64,000 nt of DNA. It comes from Amycolatopsis nalaikhensis (GTDB lineage: Bacteria > Actinomycetota > Actinomycetes > Mycobacteriales > Pseudonocardiaceae). Positions within the stretch are counted from its first letter, which is position 1. Every line of letters begins with the position of its first letter. This document shows, piece after piece, positions 36,171 to 43,681 of this stretch. The notes under the pieces were generated by a model that worked only from the letters and a program-made list of their open reading frames with translations, was not told the DNA's origin and made no database searches. Both the position numbers and the translations under genes were made by a program. The DNA is taken from assembly GCF_030264295.1 (NCBI RefSeq), contig NZ_CP127173.1, forward strand, positions 5,649,501-5,713,500, read 5' to 3'.

Positions 36171-37151
36171 TCACTCCGCGCCCTTGTCGTCCTGCGCCAG
36201 CCACCAGTCCGCGCCCCGCGCCCACTCGACGGTCTTGATCAGCCCGTCGCGCAGCGAGGTTTCCGGGCGCCAGCCGAGGATCTCGGCCGCCTTGGCGTTG
36301 TTCGGCACGCGCCGCGGAAGGTCCTCATAGGACGCGCCGAGCTTCTCGCCGGTGTCGACGTCGACGACGTCGGTCGCGCCGGTGAGCTCGCCGACCAGCC
36401 GGACGACCTCGCCGACGGTGGTCTCGACCATGCTGCCGATGTTGAACGCCTGCCCGACCGCGCCCGGGTGGTCCGCGGCGCGCAGCGTGCCCTCGATGGC
36501 GTCGTCGACGAAGGTGAAGCAGCGGGTCATGGTGCCCTTGTCGTAGACGACCAGCGAGCGGCGGTTCAGCGCGCGGTGGATCGAGCGGCTGACGATGTAG
36601 GCGGGCCGCTGCCGCGGGCCGTAGACGTTGAAGTAGCGCACGATGGTCGCGTCGAGCCCGTGCTGGCGGGCGAAGGCGAACGTCAGATGCTCGGCCAGCG
36701 CCTTGCTGGAGGAGTAGGACCAGCGGTCGTGCGACGTGCCGCCGAGCACGCGGTCGCCGTCCTCGTCCCACGGCACCGCCGGGTTCTTGCCGAACACCTC
36801 GCTGGTGCTGGCCAGCACGACCTTCGCGCCGGCCTCGAGCGCGAGGTCGAGCACGGACCGCGTCGCGGCGTAGTTGATGTCGATGACGTCGAGCGGGCGC
36901 GCCAGGTACTGGTCGACGCCGACGACCGCGGCCAGATGGTAGACGACGTCGACACCGGGCCGGATCGCCTCGGCGAGCTTCGCGGTGTCGCGCAGGTCGC
37001 CGGTGACGTACCGGACGCCCTCGACCGGAAAGCGCGGCGGCGCGACGTCCAGGACGGTCACCTGGTCACCGCGGTCGACGAGGCGCTCGACCAGGTGCGA
37101 CCCGACGAAGCCGGACCCACCGGTGACGACGGCGTGCTGGGGAGTGCTCAT
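36171..37151 (-). CDS. ArnA/UXS-type UDP-glucuronate decarboxylase
   Basis: A 326-residue extended SDR with GGSGFVGS at the cofactor site and YSSSK (Tyr146, Lys150). It has STSEVFG (Glu118), a WDEDGDR loop, RWSYSSSK and TRCFTFVDD, the set seen in the ArnA decarboxylase domain, whose equivalent residues protonate and decarboxylate UDP-4-keto-glucuronate. It should turn UDP-glucuronate into UDP-4-ketopentose or UDP-xylose. Overlaps the dehydrogenase gene by 4 bases (ATGA) and is 7 bases from the C-methyltransferase, a tightly coupled operon. A 4-keto product fits the next enzyme. Confidence 0.85.
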   Translation of the reverse strand: MSTPQHAVVTGGSGFVGSHLVERLVDRGDQVTVLDVAPPRFPVEGVRYVTGDLRDTAKLAEAIRPGVDVVYHLAAVVGVDQYLARPLDVIDINYAATRSVLDLALEAGAKVVLASTSEVFGKNPAVPWDEDGDRVLGGTSHDRWSYSSSKALAEHLTFAFARQHGLDATIVRYFNVYGPRQRPAYIVSRSIHRALNRRSLVVYDKGTMTRCFTFVDDAIEGTLRAADHPGAVGQAFNIGSMVETTVGEVVRLVGELTGATDVVDVDTGEKLGASYEDLPRRVPNNAKAAEILGWRPETSLRDGLIKTVEWARGADWWLAQDDKGAE

Positions 37152-38542
37152 CGGCCGGTCTCCGTCTCGGTCGGCGTGCCGGGGATGGCGTCGCCACGGC
37201 CGATGCCGCGGTAGACGTAGCCGGCGGCGCGCAGCTGCGCGATCTTTTCCTTCGGGTAGTACGCGCGGCCGTCGAGGACCAGGCAGTCCTGGGCGACGGG
37301 CAGCGCGGCGAAGTCGATGTCGTGGAAGTCGCGGTGCAGCGCCAGGATCGCGAGGCAGTCCGCGTCGCGCACGGCCTCTTCGAGGCTCGCGGCGGGCCGG
37401 ATGCCGAACAGCTCCTCGGCGGCGTCCGGGTCGACCAGCGGGTCGTAGACGGCGACGGTGAGGCCCGCCTTGGCGAGCGTCTTCACCGCGCCGACGGTCG
37501 GGGTGGCCCGCAGGTCGCCGGTGTCGTTCTTGAACGCCAGCCCGAGCACGGCCACCTTGCTGCCGGTAGGGTTCTTGCCCTGGCGCACCAGCTCGTCGAT
37601 CGCCAGCTGCGCGGTGTACTCCGGCATCCCGGCGTTGACCTCGCGGCCGGCGGGCGCGGTCCGGATCGGCAGGCCGTGGCGCTCGGCCGAGCGCCACACC
37701 ATCCACGGGTCCTTGGTCAGGCACGAGCCGCCGACGCCGACGCTGGGCAGCAGGATGTTGACGTTGCCCGCGCCCTTGGGGATGGTGTTCGCCGCGGTGA
37801 TCACGTCGAGCACGTCGACGCCGTAGAGCGCGCAGAACATCGCGAGCTCGTTGGCCAGCGCGATGTTCAGGTCGATCCACCAGTTGCTGGCCAGCTTGAC
37901 GATCTCGGCCGCCTCCAGCGAGTCGCGGGGGATCACCTCGACGCCGAGGGCGCGTCGCCAGAAGGCTTCCGCCGCGGCCTCGCTCTCGTCGCCGAGGCCG
38001 CCGGCCACGATCGGGAAGGTCCGCAGCTCGCGCAGGGCGGTGCCCTCGGCGAGCCGCTCCGGGGTGAAGGCCAGGCCGAAGTCGACGCCGCCGAGCAGGC
38101 CGCTCTCCTCCTCCAGCAGCGACAGCACGATGCCGCGCGTGGTGCCCGGCGGCACGGTGCTCTTGAGCACGACGAGCTGGCCGGGGCGCAGGTGCTCACC
38201 GAGGGCCCGGCAGGCGCCGCGCAGCTGCTCTTCGGCGAGGGAACCGTCCTCGCGCACCGGGGTGCCGACGGCGATCAGGATGACGTCGGCTTCGCCCGCC
38301 TCGGCGATGTCCGTGGTGACGCGCAGGTTCCCGGCGGCGAGACCTTGGAAGATCAGCTCGGCGAGCCCTTCTTCGGCGAACCGGCAGTGGCCGCGCGCCA
38401 GCTCGTCGACCAGGCGTGGGTCGGTGTCGACGCCGACGACGTCGAACCCGCGGTCGGCCAGCGTCGCGGCGATGCACGAGCCGACGTAGCCGAAACCGAT
38501 CACCGCCACTCGGAACCGGTCTTGGTCGGGCAGAAAACGCAT
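37148..38542 (-). CDS. UDP-glucose 6-dehydrogenase
   Basis: A 464-residue UDP-glucose/GDP-mannose dehydrogenase-family protein. The NAD+ loop is VIGFGYVGSCIA, the catalytic cysteine is Cys274 in GVGGSCLTKDP, and the C-terminal UDP-binding domain has VLGLAFKNDTGDLR. It oxidises UDP-glucose to UDP-glucuronate. First gene of the sugar operon. The ATG at 38542 follows TTGGAGA; a longer open frame extends upstream without a site. Confidence 0.9.
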   Translation of the reverse strand: MRFLPDQDRFRVAVIGFGYVGSCIAATLADRGFDVVGVDTDPRLVDELARGHCRFAEEGLAELIFQGLAAGNLRVTTDIAEAGEADVILIAVGTPVREDGSLAEEQLRGACRALGEHLRPGQLVVLKSTVPPGTTRGIVLSLLEEESGLLGGVDFGLAFTPERLAEGTALRELRTFPIVAGGLGDESEAAAEAFWRRALGVEVIPRDSLEAAEIVKLASNWWIDLNIALANELAMFCALYGVDVLDVITAANTIPKGAGNVNILLPSVGVGGSCLTKDPWMVWRSAERHGLPIRTAPAGREVNAGMPEYTAQLAIDELVRQGKNPTGSKVAVLGLAFKNDTGDLRATPTVGAVKTLAKAGLTVAVYDPLVDPDAAEELFGIRPAASLEEAVRDADCLAILALHRDFHDIDFAALPVAQDCLVLDGRAYYPKEKIAQLRAAGYVYRGIGRGDAIPGTPTETETGR

Positions 38543-38747
38543 CCGCGTCTCCAATCGGGTGATACTGCCTCCGGGACCGGCACGCGGGCCGGGTCCTGCA
38601 CGAACTCGTCGGGGGCGCACGCGCGCCGACCGCGGAGCTCCCCGCCGACCATGGTCCGCGCGGTCCGCGGCCGGTCGCGTCTCCTCTGTTGCTTGCGCCG
38701 CACCGCCAGAGAAGCCTCGGCCGGTGGGCGCGCTTATCGTGGTGGGC
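38543..38747. promoter_or_regulatory. divergent promoter between the sugar operon and the Nudix gene
   Basis: A 205-base spacer that must hold both promoters. It contains GCGTCTCCTCTGTTGC at 38677-38692, closely matching GCGTCTCCTCGTTTGC at 33138-33153 in another divergent promoter of the cluster. Otherwise no hairpin repeat. Confidence 0.5.
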
Positions 38748-39329
38748 ATGGCTGAAGCCGCCGATCTCCCGGTGATCCGGCAGATCTCCTCCCGGCTGGT
38801 GTACGAGAACGCGTGGCTGAGCGTGCGCGAAGACGGCATCGAGCGCCCCGACGGTTCCCACGGGATCTACGGGGTGATCGACCGCCCCGACTTCGCGGTG
38901 GTGATCGCGGCCGAGCGCGGCGGCTTCCACCTCGTGGACCAGTACCGCTACCCGCTGTTGGGCCGGTACTGGGAGTTCCCGCAGGGGTGCTTCCCGGGCC
39001 GCCGCGACGGCGACGCGCTCGAGCTGGCCCACCGCGAGCTGGCGGAGGAGACCGGGCTGCGCGCGGGCTCGATGGTCCCGCTCGGACGGCTGGCGGCGTG
39101 GCACGGCGCGAGCGGCCAGATGTGCACGGTGTTCCTGGCGACGGACCTGGTGCAGGGCGAGCCGGAGCGCGAGCACGAAGAGCAGGACATGCGCCACCGC
39201 TGGTGCTCGCGCGCGGAGTTCGAGGCGTTGATCCGCAGCGGCGGAATCCGCGACAACACGACGGTGTCCGCGTACATGCTCCTGCGCCTGCACGAGGAGG
39301 AGGGCGGTGGTACGCGGTGTCTTGAATGA
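38748..39329 (+). CDS. Nudix hydrolase (ADP-ribose pyrophosphatase-like)
   Basis: A 193-residue Nudix protein with the catalytic box core AHRELAEETGL preceded by GCFPGRRDGDALE and a WEFPQG strand, the form found in ADP-ribose/nucleotide-sugar pyrophosphatases. It would cleave a nucleoside diphosphate-X bond. Its last codons (CLE, stop) come from the family A hairpin that starts at 39317, so the repeat supplies the stop codon. The ATG at 38748 has no strong ribosome site (GTGGTGGGC). A role in the sugar pathway is possible but unproven. Confidence 0.8.
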   Translation: MAEAADLPVIRQISSRLVYENAWLSVREDGIERPDGSHGIYGVIDRPDFAVVIAAERGGFHLVDQYRYPLLGRYWEFPQGCFPGRRDGDALELAHRELAEETGLRAGSMVPLGRLAAWHGASGQMCTVFLATDLVQGEPEREHEEQDMRHRWCSRAEFEALIRSGGIRDNTTVSAYMLLRLHEEEGGGTRCLE

Positions 39330-39373
39330 GTCATTCAGGACCTCCGAGGTCCTGAATGACTCATTCAAGACAC
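39317..39373. repeat. hairpin family A, copy 3 (perfect)
   Basis: Two perfectly complementary 28-base arms separated by a single C. Each arm contains the palindrome TGAATGA-G/C-TCATTCA. It overlaps the end of the Nudix gene. Confidence 0.95.
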
Positions 39374-39403
39374 GCCCGCCACGGCTCCCCGCCCGCCCGC
39401 TCG

Positions 39404-39458
39404 GGTGTCGCGAATGGGGCATTGGGGACCTCTGGTGTCCCGAATGAGTCATTCGCGA
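39404..39458. repeat. hairpin family A, copy 4 (decayed)
   Basis: GTGTCGCGAATGGGGCATTG followed by GTCCCGAATGAGTCATTCGC. The right half is intact and of the copy-1 type; the left half has lost the TCATTC part. Only 31 bases after copy 3. Confidence 0.8.
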
Positions 39459-39472
39459 CCTCCGGAACTCGG

Positions 39473-40301
39473 CTACGGCCGGACGATCTCTCGCAGGGCC
39501 GCGGCGAACTCCTCGGGGTGGGTCACGTACCCGACGTGCCCGCCCGGCAGGTGCACGATCGCGTTCCCCGTGTGCTCGGCCAGGACCGTGTTGGGCCGGT
39601 ACGGGAAGGTGTCACGCGCGTCGCCGCCCGCCAGGACCAGTTTGTCCGAAAAGGACTTCAGCAGCCGCAGGTTCGGGCGGTACGCCGGGTACGGCTTAAG
39701 CTCGTGCTCGAACCAGAACACATGGTTGCGCCGGATGCGCCCGAGCATCTCGGCCAGCTCGTCCGGCGGCAGCTCGGTGCGCCGCGGCGGCTTGGTCGTG
39801 GTCTCCATGCCCATCCCGGAGCGGAACGCCTTGCGCGCCGCGTCGACGCCCTCGCGCTGGTAGACCTCGTACAGCTCGGAGTAGAACCCGAGCCAGTGTT
39901 CGGCGTCCGGCAGCACCGACGCCAGCGGCGGCTCGTGCGCGACGACCGTGTGCACCAGGTCCGGGTGCCGTTCGAGAGTGGCGAGCGCGACGATCGCGCC
40001 CGAGCTTCGACCCGAACACCGCCGCGGGCCCCGGGGCGAGGTGCCGGAGCAGGGCGCCGATGTCGTGGGCGTCGTCGGTCAGCCGGTCGTCGCCGACCGG
40101 GCCGTCGAGCGGGCTGCGCGAGAACCCGCGACGGTCGTAGGTGATCACCGTGTACTCGTCGGCCAGCGTCTCGGCGAGCGGCACGAACGGGGCGGCGTCG
40201 CCGTTGCCGCTGGGGATGATCAGCAGCGCCGGCCCGGCCCCGCGGACCTCGTAGTACAGGCTCGCGCCGGGCACGGCCAGCCGGTCGATGGTGACTCGCA
40301 T
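39473..40301 (-). CDS. alpha/beta hydrolase (one apparent frameshift)
   Basis: A 275-residue alpha/beta-hydrolase once one extra T at 40006/40007 is removed. N-terminal part: VTIDRLAVPGASLYYEVRG and VITYDRRGFSRS. The break falls at the nucleophile elbow: the corrected reading is VFGSSSGAIVAL, placing the Ser nucleophile in GSSSG. The downstream part supplies an Asp/His pair late in the protein (GGDARD and HLPGGHVGYV). As written, both halves lack the catalytic elbow. Start ATG at 40301 after GGAGG. Function in the cluster is unknown; it could be a thioesterase-like or self-protective hydrolase. Confidence 0.75.
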
Positions 40302-40537
40302 GCGCATCCTCCGGTCACGGACGGTTTGCCGCCAGTGTCGGCCGGGCGCGGCCGCCCGCGCGTCTCTCCGCTTGGCGTCCGGCGGCTCTTCCGGATTGCG
40401 CGGCCGCGGCCACGCGCATTCCGCGAGGTGCGCACCGCCGCGGGCGGGTGCCACCGTCGGGAGCGCGCGCGGCGTCCTGTTGCGCCCGGAGCCGCCCCGC
40501 CGGGCCTCCGTAGTCCCGTCACACCGTGGAGGTCCAG
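40302..40537. promoter_or_regulatory. divergent promoter region upstream of the flavin monooxygenase
   Basis: A 236-base spacer between the hydrolase and monooxygenase genes. It holds GCGTCTCTCCGCTTGG at 40360, again similar to the motif at 33138 and 38677. No other structure was recognised. Confidence 0.45.
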
Positions 40538-41722
40538 GTGCCGAGCACCCCACTTCCGACCCGGGCCCAGCTCGTCGAGCGCGCCGCCGGGCTCGTCCCG
40601 ATGCTGCGCGCCAACGCGGGCAAGGCGGCGCAGGACCGCCGGCTCACCGAGGAGACGATCGACGCGCTCGCCGACGCCGGCGTCTTCAAGCTCCGCGTCC
40701 CCGCCCGCTTCGGCGGCTACGAGGCGGACACGACCACCCTGATGGAGGTCGCGACCCAGCTCGGCCGCGGCGACGGCTCCGCGTCGTGGGTCGCCTCGGT
40801 CTACTCCATCCCGGGCTGGATGGTCTGCATGTTCCCCGAGCAGGTGCAGGAGGAGGTGTTCTCGACCCCGGACGTCCGGGTGTGCGGGACGCTCAGCCCC
40901 ACCGCGTTCGCCAAGACCGTCTCCGGCGGCTTCATCGTCAACGGCAAGTGGAGCTTCATCAGCGGCGCGCCGCACGCCCACTGGCAGGAGATCATCGCCA
41001 TCCTCGACCCGGGCGACGGCAGCGAGCCGTACCCGCTGATGGCGCTGGTCCCGATGTCGGACCTGCAGGTCGTCGACGACTGGTACGCCGTCGGCCTCAA
41101 GGGCTCCGGCAGCCTCACCACCATCGCGCAGGACGTGTTCGTCCCGGCCGAGCGGGCGCTGCCGATGCCGACGGTCGTGCAGGGCAACACCGTGTCCGAG
41201 CGCAACTCGCGGATCCCGATCTACCGCGCGCCGCTGGTGCCGGTGGCCGGCGCGAGCAGCGTCGGCACCCTGCTGGGCCTGGCGCGCGCGGCGATGGAGA
41301 ACTTCCTCGAGTGGCTGCCCGGGCGTCGCATCGCCTACACCGCGTACACGAAGCAGTCGGACGCGGCGGTCACCCACCTGCAGGTCGCGGAGGCGGCGCA
41401 GAAGATCGACCAGGCCGAGTTCCACGCCCGCCGGATCACGTCCACTGTGGACACCAAGGCGATCGAGGGTGTCCCGTGGACGCTCGAGGAGCGCGCCCGC
41501 AACCGCGCCGACGTCGGTGAGGTCTGCAAGCTGGCCAAGGAAGCCGTCGACATCCTCGCCGCCGGCGCGGGCGGCGCGTCGATCTACCAGCACGTGCCGA
41601 TCCAGGGCATCCTGCACGACCTGCAGGCCGCGAGCCTGCACGCGCTGATCAACCCGACGACGGCCGCGGAATTGTACGGTCGTATTCTGTGCGGTTTGGA
41701 ACCGGACACCGCATACATCTGA
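40538..41722 (+). CDS. acyl-CoA-dehydrogenase-fold flavin monooxygenase (group D)
   Basis: A 394-residue protein with the acyl-CoA dehydrogenase fold (N-terminal helical, middle beta, C-terminal helical parts), similar in plan to HsaA/DszC hydroxylases and to sugar nitrososynthases. WSFISGAPHAHW in the middle domain and the absence of the dehydrogenase glutamate in a recognisable context point to oxygenation rather than dehydrogenation. Depends on reduced flavin from a separate reductase, not seen here. The GTG at 40538 is preferred because GGAGG lies 5 bases before it; the GTG at 40526 is the alternative. It may hydroxylate the aryl group or N-oxidise the amino sugar. Confidence 0.75.
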   Translation: MPSTPLPTRAQLVERAAGLVPMLRANAGKAAQDRRLTEETIDALADAGVFKLRVPARFGGYEADTTTLMEVATQLGRGDGSASWVASVYSIPGWMVCMFPEQVQEEVFSTPDVRVCGTLSPTAFAKTVSGGFIVNGKWSFISGAPHAHWQEIIAILDPGDGSEPYPLMALVPMSDLQVVDDWYAVGLKGSGSLTTIAQDVFVPAERALPMPTVVQGNTVSERNSRIPIYRAPLVPVAGASSVGTLLGLARAAMENFLEWLPGRRIAYTAYTKQSDAAVTHLQVAEAAQKIDQAEFHARRITSTVDTKAIEGVPWTLEERARNRADVGEVCKLAKEAVDILAAGAGGASIYQHVPIQGILHDLQAASLHALINPTTAAELYGRILCGLEPDTAYI

Positions 41723-41997
41723 GCCGACGATTTCGCCGTCCCGTCCCGGCCTGCCGCAGGAATTCGCTGTCGCAGGTCAGGGCGTGGAACGCCCGGGGAA
41801 AAACAGTGAGAACGCACGGTCCCGGCCACCGGTTCCCGGCGGGGTTCGCACCGCATTCCGGAAGATGCTCGTGACGAGCGGCCTCTGGGACAGTTACTCA
41901 CCGTACGAACCGACCTCGAAGTCACAACGCCCTGTGCGTCTGGCCTTTGTGATCCCTCGGTTGGCCGGCGGCTTTGATGGAGAGAGGATGATGAAAA
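41723..41997. promoter_or_regulatory. promoter region of the exporter gene
   Basis: A 275-base spacer. GCGTCTGGCCTTTGTGA at 41936-41952 combines both motifs seen in other cluster promoters (GCGTCT and CTGGCCTTTG). It lies about 50 bases upstream of the GTG start. Confidence 0.5.
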
Positions 41998-43596
41998 GTG
42001 ACCGGTAACGGCGCGCCGCCCTTGGCCGGGCGGCGGGAGTGGTGGGGGCTGGCGGTGCTCGCCCTCCCCACGATGTTGACGATGATGGACATCAACGTCC
42101 TGTTCCTCGCGCTCCCGCACCTGAGCGCTGACCTGGGCGCGAGCAGCACCGAGCAGCTGTGGATCACCGACATCTACGGCTTCCTGATCGCCGGGTTCCT
42201 GGTGACCATGGGTACGCTCGGTGACCGGATCGGCAGGCGGAAGGTCCTGGTGACCGGCGCCACGGCCTTCGGCATCCTTTCCGCGGTCGCGGCCTTCTCG
42301 ACCAACCCCGAGATGCTGATCGTGATCCGGGCCCTGCTCGGTATCGCGGGTGCGACGATCATGCCGTCCACGCTCGCGTTGATCATGGGCATGTTCCAGC
42401 ACCCGAAGCAGATGGGTGCCGCGATCGGTGTCTGGGCCACCTCGATGATGGCCGGTATCGCCCTCGGCCCGGTGGTCGGCGGCCTGCTGCTGGCCTCGTT
42501 CTGGTGGGGCTCGGTGTTCCTGCTCGCGGTGCCGATCATGGTGCTGGTGCTGGTGTTCGGGCCGATCCTGCTGCCCGAGTTCAAGAACCCGCAGGCGGGC
42601 AAGCTCGACCTGGTGAGCGTGGCACTGTCGCTGCTGGCGATCCTGCCGTTCATCTGGGGCCTCAAGGAGGTCGTCCGCTCCGGCTGGGCGGTCGCCCCGG
42701 TCCTGGTGGCCGTCGCGGGCATCATCTTCGGCGTGGTGTTCGTGGTCCGGCAGCGCAAGCTGGCGAACCCGCTGCTCGACGTCCGCCTGTTCGCGATCAA
42801 GGCCGTCTCCGGCGGTCTGATCCTCGGTCTGCTGTTCGCCGCGATCCAGGGCGGCACGGGCCTGCTGGTGACCCAGCACCTGCAGGAGGTGGAGGGCTTC
42901 TCGGCCCTGAAGTCCGCGCTCCTGCTGCTGATCCCGGCCGTGATCATGGTGGTCGGCATCCAGGCCACCAACCCGCTGTCGCTGAAGGTCAAGCCCGGCG
43001 TCATCCTGATCGTCGGCATGCTCATCGCCGCGGTCGGCATGCTGGTGCTGAGCCTGTACGACACGACTTCGGGCGTGGCCGTGCTGATCGTCGGCTCGAG
43101 CATCATCTTCCTCGGCGGCAGCCCGATCGGCGTCCTGGTCAACAAGGTCGTCATGGGCTCGGCCCCGCCGGAGAAGATGGGGTCGGCGGCTTCGCTGCAG
43201 TCGACCGGTGGTGAGCTGGGCGTCGCGCTCGGCATCGCCGCGCTGGGCAGCATCGCGACGGCGGCCTACCACAGCCACCTGACCGTGCCCGCCAGCGTCA
43301 CCGGCCCGGCCGCGGACGCCACCCGCGAGAGCATCACCAGCGCGGTCCAGGCGGCGGGTTCCCAGCCGCCGAACGTCGCGCAGGACCTGCTTTCCGCGGC
43401 GGGCAACGCGTTCACCAGCGCCCTGAACACCACCGCCGGCATCTGCGCGGTCGTGTTCGTGGCGCTGGCCGCGCTGGCCTTCGCCACCCTCCGGCACATC
43501 CCGGTCCCGCCGGCGCCGCCCACGGGCCCGCCGCCGGAGGCCGCGCCGGAAGGTGCCCCGGAAGGGGAGACCTCCGCGGAGGCGGCCCAGGCCTGA
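41998..43596 (+). CDS. MFS drug exporter, DHA2 family (14 TM)
   Basis: A 532-residue EmrB/QacA-type proton-driven exporter with about 14 hydrophobic segments. Motif A is GTLGDRIGRRKVLVTG; motif C is GATIMPSTLALIMG followed by GIALGPVVGG; the cytoplasmic C-terminal tail is Pro/Ala/Glu-rich. Exporters of this type are standard in enediyne and other antibiotic clusters and are the likely route for product export and self-resistance. The GTG start at 41998 is set by GAGAGAGG about 10 bases upstream; an overlapping ATGATG leader quickly stops. Confidence 0.9.
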   Translation: MTGNGAPPLAGRREWWGLAVLALPTMLTMMDINVLFLALPHLSADLGASSTEQLWITDIYGFLIAGFLVTMGTLGDRIGRRKVLVTGATAFGILSAVAAFSTNPEMLIVIRALLGIAGATIMPSTLALIMGMFQHPKQMGAAIGVWATSMMAGIALGPVVGGLLLASFWWGSVFLLAVPIMVLVLVFGPILLPEFKNPQAGKLDLVSVALSLLAILPFIWGLKEVVRSGWAVAPVLVAVAGIIFGVVFVVRQRKLANPLLDVRLFAIKAVSGGLILGLLFAAIQGGTGLLVTQHLQEVEGFSALKSALLLLIPAVIMVVGIQATNPLSLKVKPGVILIVGMLIAAVGMLVLSLYDTTSGVAVLIVGSSIIFLGGSPIGVLVNKVVMGSAPPEKMGSAASLQSTGGELGVALGIAALGSIATAAYHSHLTVPASVTGPAADATRESITSAVQAAGSQPPNVAQDLLSAAGNAFTSALNTTAGICAVVFVALAALAFATLRHIPVPPAPPTGPPPEAAPEGAPEGETSAEAAQA

Positions 43597-43613
43597 CGGT
43601 CTGGAAAACCCTT

Positions 43614-43649
43614 GGTCCGGCCGGATCGCGCGAGCGGTCCGGCCGGACC
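43614..43649 (+). terminator. GC-rich hairpin between exporter and aminotransferase genes
   Basis: Perfect 12-base arms GGTCCGGCCGGA / TCCGGCCGGACC with a 12-base loop and no T-run. It could attenuate or end the exporter transcript before the aminotransferase start at 43682. Confidence 0.55.
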
Positions 43650-43681
43650 GTCCCGTGAACCAGCCATGCGGAGGAGTCCCG

